From contig JBBMNZ010000028.1 of the NCBI GenBank assembly GCA_037954325.1, positions 6,207,001-6,271,000 on the forward strand: 64,000 bases of DNA, given 5' to 3'. The translations under genes were made by a program, and so were the position numbers. The notes beneath the pieces were generated by a model that saw only the letters and a list, made by a program, of their open reading frames with translations, did not search any database and was not told where the DNA came from. Shown piece by piece: positions 14,401-26,700 of the stretch. Numbering within the stretch: the stretch's first letter is position 1; each line of letters starts with the position of its first letter. The stretch comes from Fistularia commersonii (taxonomy: Eukaryota > Chordata > Actinopteri > Syngnathiformes > Fistulariidae).

Positions 14401-17212
14401 CATGAGCCTGACTCTCAGATAGTGATGAGAACTAAAAATAATCCAACACTTTAAGTGAGACTTGTTGCCCCTCACAAAGGTAATGTGTTTTTTTTAGAAG
14501 ACCAAAAATTCAAATCAGAAAATGATTTGTCGCTCGCAGAAAAACAAGTTAGATTGTTTAGCATTTCACAAGTCACTTTCTGGCCCCTTCAGAGTGGTCT
14601 AATGTTCTTTTACACACGCATCTCGCCAGTAATACAATTCGGGCCATCGGAGAGCTTAAGAACTGACTTAAATGTTTCATAAAAACACTAGAGGGGCTTC
14701 AAAAGATGTTTGACAGATCAAGTTACGAGTGATGCCTAAATGCTAATGTAATTTCATATGAACCGCGCTAAAAGAGATGCAATCAACCCTTCCTGATTCA
14801 GACGACCGTTGTGTTTAAGAGGATGACAGCCCCCTTCTCTTTCTTATTGTCTATGTAATACACCAAAATTGCCACTTACAGCCACTAAGAGCAGGACGTT
14901 TCATCTCCAAGCTTCCTCTGGTCTTTGCTACTCATCCCATTTCTACTTCCTCCAAAAGTGCCACCACTTCATTAACCTTGCCAGGCATGAGATAAGAGAG
15001 GCAGTGCATCAAAGCTGCCTGCCCACAGAGAGAACAGAGCCCTGCATGTCTCCACCACGCTGCAGCCGTCACACACGCTGGTGGAAACACAGTCCGCAAA
15101 CCATCTAACATGCAGAAAAGGCCTTTTGTGTTCTAAACTGTCATTGAGAAATGTTTTGCTGTGCACAGAATATCATTATGTGTGGAAAGAAAAAAAAAAA
15201 ATGAATTAAAAAAAATGAAAAAAAAATATATATTTATACACATTTTTTTCAAACGCAGAGTGGGGTGAAAACATTTAGTTACTTCAAAAGGTTTTAAGGG
15301 AGATTTACTAGAAGCGGATGGGAGTAATTGGTCTTGGTCTGCACACACTCATTTACGGTGTCTCACGGCACTGTTACGAGGAAAGTTCAGGTGCATAGTG
15401 CTGTCATCACTATGACCTATACACTTAAAACCCGGAGAATGAGAAAATCAAACAAGAAAAGCATCAAAGCCAACTTCAGCGCGATGAGTAACAACTCCCG
15501 ACTTCCTCCAAACGTGAAAGTGGATGATAGGAAATGTATTAACTGAGTCACAATATTGTTTTACTTGCACCACATACAAATCTCTCTGGTGTATTTAATC
15601 CCTCTACCCACATTTTCTCAGAAAGGAGGATATAAATTATTTTCCTTTGGTGGAAACTGCAAATCCCTGTCTGGATTCTGTTAAAAGGCTTAAAATGTCA
15701 CTAAATGCCAAGGCTGAGACTCCTGCTAACACGTAGGTCTTTAAGACAAGATGTTAAAGCGTTGAAAGTTACCTGAAATTGATGAGGTTAATATTCTTAT
15801 CGCAAACCGAAGCCTCTGTGAAAGTGGATATTGAAAATAGCCAGGTAACCCTTCGTATTAGGAGCTATCATGAGGATTAGAGGCATAAACACAAATTACA
15901 CATTTAATTGTTTATTGTCAGCAGTATTTACAAAACACGCTAGACTGCATAAATTAAAAGGATGGCGAAGCGGCGGAGCGAGAGCTGAAGCCTATGCATT
16001 TCTGCGGGCTGTAAAATACACCTGTGTGGGGAAAAAAATAAACTGTAAATGAGTAATCTGGAATGAATATCCTACATTATTCCTCAACGGCCGTATGGCT
16101 TTCCAAACCGTGTTATGCTGGCATGGATGGGTCTGTCATTGAAATTTGAAATGGAGGACAAAAGGCCACCGAGCAAATGGTTTTTTTTTCCGACACCATC
16201 CTCTGAGTTCTCTGTCAATGTGAATTAGAGGTAAAATACAGTGCATTAAGTCGACCTCTGAGGCAGCACAGAGGAGGGTAGAGTGAGACATTCTGCTATC
16301 TATTAAGACTTGCGCTATGTATATATTGTGTTTTGAAGGAATTTTACTGATCCACAAAACCAGCAGGAAAGGATAAAAGTGAGTCCCTAAGACCATGTGG
16401 TAAGCAACTGCAGAGCAGAATCTCAGGCAAGTTGAAAGTTGCTGTGCCGTTAAGGAGAAAGTCTGGCAGAATCCTGCATGCCCGCTGATAACATGGTTGG
16501 ATTAAGGATGTTTAAGGGAAGTGAAAATTATTCATTTCAGATGGATGAAAGCTGCACTTGTCAAGTCTACCAGTCATGCACTTTATATATTTCATTTCCA
16601 CTAGCCAGCATGCATAATTTCCCCTCAATGCAAATTTCTACACACTGAAAATTGTGAGCATATTTACCCCGCTCCCTGAACACAGTCTCTGACACAGAAA
16701 ATGGATCATCTGCACTGAAAAGGGAACAAAACAATGCAATTTTTTTGTTTTGCGGAGGTGCGAGACTCTAATTTTTTTATGCGGGGATATCAAGTCACGG
16801 GACTTGGTGGAATACAAACAATGGCTGTCATTTGAAAACATGTTAGAATCGCAAAAGAAAGAGCTACGTTGTCGGCCACGCTCACTGGAATGGCATCTAT
16901 GAGAATAATCTCGACATATGCCAAACTGTCCAAACAGACCTCATGCCACGAGTGTAATTACTGCTTTTAAGTAATATATATCTCCTCCTCAATGTTGGTC
17001 TAGGAGCCTTGTTAAGTATCTGCGCTGTATATCTGTCTCTCAATACAAATATTATGATCTCTGATGAGAATTAAGTCTCCAGTCTGGATGGCCAATAAAT
17101 TAGAGGCACGCTTCTCGTTTACTCATCAGAGCTAATGAGCCTGATAAAATTACCTCGAGGATCATAATTACAGGCTAGTGGCACAGACTCTGGCAGGGAC
17201 TGGAATAAGACG

Positions 17213-17325
<113 letters not shown>

Positions 17326-17559
17326 ATCTAGATTGCTCTGCGCAAGGCAGTATGTGGCACAAAACATTCTAAAGTACTCGTATCAAATTGGACAATTCGG
17401 CTAGCAAGTCAAAAAAAAAAAAACACATTGTTTGACATTATATTCGGAAAATTCACAGGGCAAGTTGCTGAACATTATTACAATTTCCACCTTTCTGTCG
17501 GAATAGTTCAAACAGATTTTTACCACCCTTTCATAAAGATTAAGCACTTCATGGGTAAT

Positions 17560-17960
17560 GGCATATTTTAATGAATGATGGCAGCCTGGACACAAGAGCT
17601 CACCTCAGAGGATTCCATTTCAGCACACATTCACAGGATGAATTGTTTTACTTATGAATATTAATGTTCCCCTAATTTGAGGCTGTTGTTAATGCTTGTC
17701 GCTAGGAGCTTGGCAAATCAAGTCCCATTCCTGTTAAAACCATGTATTAGACACCCCCCTGACACTAAGCCCTCGCCTTTGATTCTTAATTGCAGAAGTG
17801 CAAGCATTTGCAGTAGATGGGGCGCAAAGCTTTAATTAACTCTAATATCACACATTCAGTCTCGACTGTCACTGACATCACGCGTGGCATTTTGTACCAA
17901 TATCATGCCCAACTCTGCTCAGCCAGAAAGATTGTGTTCCAAGTTCATGATCACAATTTC
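17560..17960. promoter_or_regulatory. candidate conserved noncoding element
   Basis: Long complex block with TTATGAATATTAATG, CTAATTTGAG, TTCTTAATTGCAG and GCTTTAATTAACTC near 17830. It has balanced composition and no ORF, and is one of the strongest-looking enhancer candidates here by eye. Confidence 0.4.
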
Positions 17961-18299
17961 ATGCATCTCAAAATGAGGGATATGTAGTTTTTAAGTAGCG
18001 GCAATTTACTGGCACCAGTGAATTATCTTGATGGTGTCTTTAAAAAAAAAAGAAAAGAAAAGAAAAAAAAACACTACAAGCACACATTGATGCAGTTCTG
18101 CGATCACCGAGCGGCATTAACGCGAAGGAGTCGTCGCATTGTTGGTTTCCCTCTGAATGCAACGTCTGATCCCGGCAGCCGTCGAATCAGCTGCAGGAGC
18201 TGGCAACGCGGCGAGGGTAGTGATAAAAAAGTTTAGGGATAGGGGTAAATGGAAAGAGGTGCGCCAATAGAAGATGTTATTAAGTAAATAATTCAACCT

Positions 18300-18366
18300 C
18301 ACACACACACACACACACACACACAAAAACACGCACACGCATACATACACACACACACACACACAC
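18300..18366. repeat. (CA)n microsatellite
   Basis: CA repeats interrupted by AAAA and by CACGCATA units. Confidence 0.92.
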
Positions 18367-18879
18367 TAATCTTCAAAGGATTTATTGGACAACAGAGCTG
18401 AAGTTTAAAATATTACAAGTACATACCTTTCAATAATGTTTCTAAAAATTCAACATTACGGTACATTCCTTACATGCACGGCGAATGCCACTTTCACAGA
18501 TGAGTGACTGCACGTCGTTTGAATGTTTTAATGGCTCAGGTACGGTGCAGTTCCGATGCTGATATTAGTAAAGAGTAATGTTTAATTAAACCAGGTCTGA
18601 AGATAAAGAGCTCAATACAACCTATAGTTTATAAGCCTTCCCCAGCCATAAGCTACCGCTCTTCCTAATCCTCTTTCACGTAACATTATTGCATCAGCAC
18701 AGCCCAACGTTTTTGCAGCATTTATAAAATTAGCAAAGAAATTAACTGTCTGTACTGTGGCAAATTGGATTTTCAAGTTCCTGCCTTGTGATAGAGCATA
18801 CCCAGGCTGCCACCTACAGTACAGCGAGAGAGGGACGACACCCGGGTTCAACATGTGTGGTTCTCCACGCTACACACCG

Positions 18880-19050
18880 CGGTGATTTAAAGTTTAATTC
18901 TCAGGGCTTTTGCTCTTGCTAATATTATTATGGAAGTTTTGCTAAAATCCATTATTCAAATTAACAGTGAAATCATTTCAATTTAGAGCTAAATTGATGA
19001 GCTATAATTATTGAGCCAGTGTGGCCTGTGGAACATGTGTATCATTTGAC
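18880..19050. promoter_or_regulatory. candidate conserved noncoding element
   Basis: AT-rich complex block with AAAGTTTAATTC, GCTAATATTATTATGG, CAAATTAACAG and GCTATAATTATTGAGCC near 19000. It may lie within or just past the MICALL2 3' UTR. Confidence 0.25.
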
Positions 19051-19417
19051 AATAAAGGATTTTAAACCGCCCTGACATCACTGTGACTTTATTTACTAAT
19101 ATTTTCAAGATTTATCATGCAAATACCTTTGAATCAGCAGTGTTATCACAAATTCCTGAAGGACAAAAAAATACTGCATGCGTGATGTTTGTCTGCCTCA
19201 CTGTCATCATTATGGAATAATGAATCCTTTTGCAAAATACTCAAACACCATTCCATTTTTTCAGTGAAATGAAGAATCTGTTGTGGATAGACATCCACAT
19301 ATGAAAATGCAAAGACACAATCAAAAAATTCTCATCCAAACAACAGCCAAGAAGGAACCCAGTACTAACTCAGATATATTTTAAATAAAAATAAGAAAAA
19401 AAACACATGGTTATGAT

Positions 19418-19490
19418 AAAATAATAATAATAATGATAATAATGATAATAATGATAATAATGATAATAATAATAATAATAATAATAATAA
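19418..19490. repeat. (AAT)n trinucleotide repeat
   Basis: Imperfect AAT/GAT trinucleotide tract, about 210-280 bases past the MICALL2 stop codon, so probably inside its 3' UTR. Confidence 0.9.
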
Positions 19491-19695
19491 CGATAAGAAT
19501 AGAAAACAACAAGTATGCATAGTTAATTGAAATGTCCTTTGTTTAGGTTCCCATTTTACAAAATAATTCATTACTCAAAAAAAGCCTGAAAATGATAAAA
19601 GTTTCAATAACATTTTAATTATTGTCCTGTTTTCAATAATCTTTTTTTTAATGTAACAAGGTATCCACTTTACCATTGAAAAAATCCATCGAAGG

Positions 19696-22600
19696 TTATT
19701 TCACTCTCCTCTTACTTCTTCGTCCGAACAGTTTTGAAATGGATGATTTCCTCTTATTTTTGCCTTTCTTTACCCCTATTCGGCAAAAAAGCAAGATTAC
19801 ATAGTGATGCATTCAGATAAGTGCATTTGGCAAAGCCATTTGACACCATACCTACCAAGATTTTTCATCATCTCATTCAAATGATGATCTTCCTCCACTT
19901 CCCTGGAAATTATTAGAAAAAAACATAAAAGCATTTTGTTAGCATAACAAAGTATCTAATAAGCACCGCCCTGCTTTGGACACACTCCTGAAGTGTTTCA
20001 ATTGCATTTAAATGCATCGCGTTACCTCCGCCTGTCTTCATCCAAACCCTCCACGATAGCATTTCTGCCATCCACAATCTCCATCAGCCTCTGCAGCAGC
20101 TTCTTCTCCTGCTGCTGTTCCTCCGTGGACTTCAAATGATCTGTGACATCAGGTGGACAAATTTCGGTCTGTGGTTAAAAAGGACACATCAGAGTGGATC
20201 CTGAGCTCTGCGATTGTCTTACCTGGCTTTTCCAGCAGCCTACGAAGTTCTCCTTCCACAGCTGGCTGTTGCTGCTCCAGCTCTTGAGTTCTGGCTCTGG
20301 AAGAGGTGCATTCAGGACACATGGCGAATAAAAAGCAACAGCTAATTTAGTTTTACTCAACACAACTGGATGCCTTTGGTTTGGTGATGAAAGGTGTTCG
20401 ACATGGGTGTGTGTGTTTGTGTGTGTGTGTGTGCGTGTTTGATGCCACGAGGATAATCCAACTTTTGAGAGGTCGCACCCGTCACTGCAAAACTACTGGA
20501 GTCGTTTTATGAAATCTCAATAAATCTGGCTTTTACGTCTCTCAGTAGACCGTAGGCCATAATAAAAACAATGTTAAGGGAATCAATTAAAAGTAAAACG
20601 GAGAACATGAGACAAGTAGTTCAGACGGATGCTCATTTATTGGACTCACATGTAAACCAGCTCGGATTCCTTCCTGACATACATCTGCTTCCTTCGAATC
20701 AGGTTGAACCAGTCAACCATCAGCGGGTCCATCAGGATGTCCCCCTCTCCCTCTGAAACGACCACACAGAAAAAAGGGTGTGACGACTTCCAATGTTGGC
20801 ATCAAGGCATTCATATAAATGCTGCAAGTACATCAGAGCCAACTAAGAGAACCTTCACCGGCTTAAGCAGATGGAAAAAATGACCTAAGAAAAATAAGCA
20901 GAAAAATATGTTCTGCAATCATTTAAGCTCTAAAATTATACCCTGTGCTCCCCTGACCTAAATGGCACAGTCAATATTAGTGGAAAATTTTATGTTCATT
21001 TCTCTCCACATTATATAATTAGATTATATTCTTAATCATCTCATTTAACATAACAAAGAGGCTTCCCTCATCCAGAAACGAACTGAACCACTTCTTTGTT
21101 TTAATCGGCTGTATTAGTTACACACTGATAAAATAAAGTGAAATATCAAATTAGGTTTTCGGATAATTTGGCTGCTGTACAGCGGGGTGCAGGTTTGGAG
21201 AGATTAAGCATGACTCACCTCCTGGGACAATGTCAACATTTGTCTTAGGGGACCCTGGCAGCCGATATTACACGGCTCCGTATTCCAACATGGAGCTGTC
21301 AGAGGTTCCAGGTAGTCACGAGTCCAACACTAAATTCAGTTTAAACCGACTAACAGGTAGTGGAATAGTAGTCGCAGAACAGTTATTCAAATCTGCAAGG
21401 CCTCTTAGGATCACTAGCCATAAGTAGCTGATATGAAACCAATATAATCCAATGTTATCAATTCATTTAAAGCCTGTGGCCTTCACTAAACTTAATGGAG
21501 CCCTCAGCAGTAGAGTAGCCAATAGAACATAAAATGAATACCATGCCAAAAAAAGCAAACTGAACATGCAGACAATGCACAGACAAAGGATGATGAAAGA
21601 AAGATTTGACGGAATTATATGTTTATTACTAATGTACCACACCTTCCTGGTGATCCAGGCCTACTTTGTGTATCTTTATTACTTTTTTTCTGTTTCAAGG
21701 TCAAAAGAAAATGCCATGTTAATACACAGCACTGGACCATTAAAATTAACTTGTAAATCTAAAAAGTTGTTCTACTATGTCCCTCAAAGTACAGACGAAG
21801 TCATTTATTTTTCAGTCCTGATACAGATGTTAGTGCTTTAGTGCATCAAAACAATACTGTGATTTAATTAAAAGGCTTAACACAAGGCCCTGTCTTCAGC
21901 TAATCATAACATACTAATTTTTTATATTTTTTTACTTTCTAGCATTTTAAAAATAATTGATGTAATGTAATACACGAATGTAATTGCAGATTTGATGATT
22001 CCTTCTCCAACTGAATTCCAGTTTCAGAGCAAAACTACCAGAATCAGTGTGAACAGTCTATATGTATTAAATCTGTATTCCAAAAGAAACTGAACAAGTC
22101 CTATCCTGGAATTCTGGAAAAATAAAAAGTGAAATAAAATGAAATAATGTGGTTGGTTTTGTTGTTTTTAGGTCCAAATCAAACTGATTAAATGTCTGAG
22201 ATGAAATACAGGAAGCCATATATAATTTTATACTTTCTTTTGACAGGGTGATACACAATATTGATACCTGTATTAAAACTGCTGGACTTATTAGCTGATT
22301 TGTCAGCTGACATTTTGATTATATGTATAAATATTCACCTGTTTACTTTCATTCTTCCTCAGATTTATAGATTTTGAAGCACCAATTACTTCCCCTGTAA
22401 TATCTGTATAATTTAAAAAAGAATTGGTCACAATATTATTGTCATCATAGTTTCTACCTACGAAATAGAAATGTAATACCACTTGAATCAGTGGATCAAA
22501 TGACTTTTGTCATGTTGATTCCCTACCCCCTGTTATAAGTCAGTCAGTCAAACACAAGACTAGGCTCAGGGTGATGTGGTGATGGACAGCGAAGGAGGTC

Positions 22601-22966
22601 CACATCCCACCATCAACAGAACAAATACCACCTCATTCTGAACTGAACTCCGGTGCTGGGGTTTCATTTTATGCTGACAAATTCCAGTTGAGAAGTAGAT
22701 GATCTCCTAGGTGGTGTGCAATTGATGTAAAATTCCGGCCAGGCGATTGCATAGTCAGGCATTCTGGGTGGGCCAGGGAACAGCGGCATGCAATTGGTCA
22801 GAATATATATTACTAGACCCAAGTCATGTTGACCTTGAGCGAAGCAATCAGGCCCCCTACTCCCCCCGCCTCAAAAAAGGGAAGCAACATCCCCATGGGC
22901 TCTCTGTGCCTCTCACCTCATTTGGCTGTAGAAACAGTAATAGAAACGGTAGGTAAATCCCTTGTT

Positions 22967-22997
<31 letters not shown>

Positions 22998-23365
22998 GCA
23001 CAAACACACCCGCCTCCAGCTGATGGCGAGTGACTGCGTGCAGCAATCAGGACACGGCTCTACACCCGAGAGCTCTCACTGGAGCAACGGTGGGGACTCA
23101 GCAGTTTACACAAATACAATGAAATATCGAGGTTTACGGCTGTATTTTGCAGAAGAGGAAAATTCTGCGTCTTCTGCCACAGCATGAGAGAGTTCATTGT
23201 TGGATATAGCATCAGAGAGGAAAAAGGGGCAGAGAGGGTACCTTCCTCGCAGCTGCGGAGTTTCTTCTCGAGCTCCACGCCCTCCCTTTCCAGTTGTGCC
23301 AAGTTTGTCTCGATATCACTGAGCTCTCTCTCGATCTGCTCCGCCGGGATATGACGAGGCCTCGC
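19696..23365 (-). CDS. micall2: MICALL2 exons 12-17: bMERB coiled coil and tail
   Basis: Exons 12-16 (residues about 579-732) encode the bMERB (bivalent Mical/EHBP Rab binding) helical domain, which binds Rab8-family GTPases. Landmarks are HIPAEQIERELSDIETNLAQ, REGVELEKKLRSCEE, LMVDWFNLIRRKQ, VEGELRRLLEKP and VEGLDEDRRRE. Exon 17 (19696-19775) adds a basic tail, SSISKLFGRRSKRRVK, ending TAA at 19698-19696, comparable with the Lys-rich human C terminus. A 2.5-kb intron separates exons 12 and 13. Confidence 0.95.
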
Positions 23366-23733
23366 CTGATGTGAGACAAAGGCCATCGGTCTCGTTCAAG
23401 TAGCCTTTATTTTGAAAACTCTGACTTTGACAACTTCAATATAAGGAAAGGTGACCATTTTTTTTAGTCAGAATGGCAGCAAATTTGTAGAGCTGTTAAT
23501 TAATCTCTTAAGAGACTTAATGGAGGGAACTTACAGAGGGTGACCTCATTTCGGTCCTGGAGGCGTTAGTGGGTGACAAATACTTTCCCTTTTTAGCACC
23601 TAAGAGGTAGATAAAATGGGATTAGATGGTCCTTTCATGGCAGCTTTTCAGAAAAGCATTGTCACATATGACTTCACCTGATTTATTTTCCGTAAAAATG
23701 ACTGCTCGTATTTAATCAACAAGATGGCTGAGG

Positions 23734-23794
<61 letters not shown>

Positions 23795-26700
23795 TGTGTG
23801 TGTGTGTGTATGGTTATGATGATGACAAAAAAAAAAAAAAAAAAAACCTACCTGATGGATTTTCGTGAATGGCTGGAGCTGTGGCTGGGGAGCTAATGGA
23901 TTCCACAGCCGGCCGTCTCGGGTGGGATTTTACAGGTGAGCGATTCTTGGGTTTAAAAGCTAAAATTAGGACAAGAAAGTTTACGTGATGTTTGCTGTAC
24001 AGTAACTACCTTCAAATACTGTATTCTGCAAAAAGCAGAGAAAATACGACATTATAAACATAGACTGAGCCAGTGGTCAACAATAGTCAGATAAAACATT
24101 TGCAAAAACACTATTGCAAGGGATTGATGTATTCTGGGAACAAGATCATTGGCATCCGCTTATATCTAATAAATGTAAATGTAGCGACTGGACATTTGCA
24201 TAGAAACCGGAAACAGGAGATCAGCTAGGCTCATCCTTTCCAAAGCTAATAACATTTTTATTCCAAAACTCTTAATTACTGTAGATACCCAGGAAGACAC
24301 GGCACACGTTTATTGACCGGGTCAGCAATGCATACCACCCCTCGCTATCGTCTTGCTCTTGACCCGTCTGACACCCAAAACCAACACCTTGAGCAACACT
24401 GACAATCAGCAACTCGCACTCCATTTTCCCCTCCACACTGAACCCAAAGGCAGTAACCAAAAATGTTTTTAGTTTATTTACTTTAGTTTACCTGATTCTT
24501 AGCGGTTGTTCATATTTATGCTAATAGTGGGAACAGGCTTTCTGGTGGCTTTGGAGCTTTGTGAAATCCAGCATTAAACTGATGCAAACTGACTCGACTG
24601 GTAGACAGATATCTCTTATTATAAATGCAAAGAGGCAACTCACCCGGATTTCCAGCGCCATGCTGGGGTTTCTGCGGGGAAGCTCCTCTGAAGTGTGCAG
24701 GATCAAATGAAGCAAAAGCAACGGTGGGCTGTGCAGGTGTTGGGGCTGAGGGTGGCCTGGTTGTGCCGCTGGAGATGCCATTCACCGCAAAGCCAGACTC
24801 GTGGGGTTCGGTGGAGGCCTCCGCATCCCTGCAAGAAAGAAAGACGGAAATAAATTTAAAGGGTTCATTATCAAAAACGGAGGTTGTATCCTGTCCTATC
24901 CTGTGTATAATAAGGCACAAAACTTCAAGAGAAACCTTTTTTTTTTATAGAAATTGTAATGTTAATAGAATGGACAACACGGATCATCAGAAAAAAAAGT
25001 TAATTGAAGGGATCTGGTTTTAAGAGATGAAAAAGCTAAAACTTTGGGGTTTGTGGGCTGGGGGAGTTTCTGAACTATTCATTCATTTGTTATCTGTCCT
25101 ACTTATCCTGCATTCAGGGTCACAAGGGTAGGGGGATCGAGGTGGGGGCTTTCCCAGAGTTCACCCTGGACCAGTTGCAAAGTCAAGAACAGGACCACAT
25201 ATCGTGACATGCAACATTCACATTTACGCATCTGGGCAATTTAGGGTCTACAGTGAACCTACTGCATGTTTTAGACTGTGAGTGGAAACCCACGCAGAGA
25301 CAGGGAAGAATATGCAGACACCACCCAGAAAGGCTCGAGATCGAACCAGGGGCCTGACTGCTGTGAGGCAGAAGCGCAACAACTGAGGGATAAGATGAGA
25401 AAAATATGCACTTTTGCATTAAGAGGAGTGAATAAACTGAGGGCGTCAAAAGCTGTAGGACAGAAATCTTTTTTCTCGCGTGAGTGAATATTAAGGGTGT
25501 TTACCTCATGGCGAGATCAGTTTTCTCAGCTACGGGCTCTGTTTGCCACTCACAGACCGGACCTATGAACAGAAATGTGAAGGGAAGACGTTTTCAAAAC
25601 TTGATTTTATTGAAGCGACGGTGTTGTATTTATCTTAAAATGGAATAAAAAAATTATTATTTTTTTTTTTTCATCTTTGCCCACAAGTCATTGAAGTACA
25701 CGTCCACTGCACTAGAGGGAAATACAGACCCCTTTAAAATAGTACCCCCAAAATTGGGCGAAAAGGAATACAACCCAAATAGACGTTTGTCGATATTGAA
25801 CCGACTCGTCAGGTAAAGAATTAATGAAAAGATAAAAGTCTCAACAACGGATGTTATTCATTACCAAGTCTTTATAACTTATAATACTGGCTACCTGCAC
25901 GTTTCTACTGAAGAAACTTCTGCTGCTAAAAGCTCATGAGAGGAGGGAGTCACACAGATGCCTGCACAGTCTATTAGTTTTTAAATTTTGACAATCAGAG
26001 TCTGAGTACGGTCTGCGGTCCATGTTAGAAAGCGAGAGTTAATTTCCATGACAGTGTGACTTCAATCAGTGGTGATAATTTGATGCCGCCTCTCCGTCTG
26101 CAAAGCTCTCAGGATGCTGTGACCATTCATGCACGTCCATCCCAGAAGAATCGGTTAATCACATGAACTGTTATAGTTAATTACACTGAACTAACATTAT
26201 TCTAGATGCACATGCTGCACAAATAGGGCAAAAATGACAAAGGCCTTTTGTTCCCCGTGGCTGCGTTGTGAGAAAGTTCAGTTTGATGGCCGCCTGGGAG
26301 GGGGCGGCGCAGGGGGAGGGGGCTGATGTCAAAGAAGAGATGGGGGAAGAAGTGAAGTGAGTTTTAAAACACTTGCCTTTGCAAGTTATGTACACAGTTG
26401 ATGTCTTTGTGTCATCTTTGGCGATGGCGTCCAGACACGGCGATTCCTTATCATCCGTCTGGACGGTGCAGGGCTCCCCCGCCGGCGACTCTTCTGCCGA
26501 CCCCTCTTTGCTTTCGTCCCTTCTTGGACCGGGGTTGTGAATTGAGCTTGAATCATAACCAAAGCTAAAGAGACCAGACTTATTATTATTAACCTTCAGA
26601 AAGTTCATCGTAAACAATAAGAAAGAAATATATAAGTAAAGTATTTTGCATGTTTATTTACCGTCTTTCTGCAGACTGGATGCTAAACGGGCGCTTGTTG

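Noticed and set aside
24625..25023. 132-codon plus-strand open frame
   Set aside because: It is antisense to MICALL2 coding exon 9, whose own frame and phase are well supported.
26177..26376. Extension of MICALL2 exon 7 past 26377 along its open frame
   Set aside because: The frame stays open to 26177, but exon 8 joins in phase only from the GC donor at 26376-26375; the extended part has no similarity to MICALL2.
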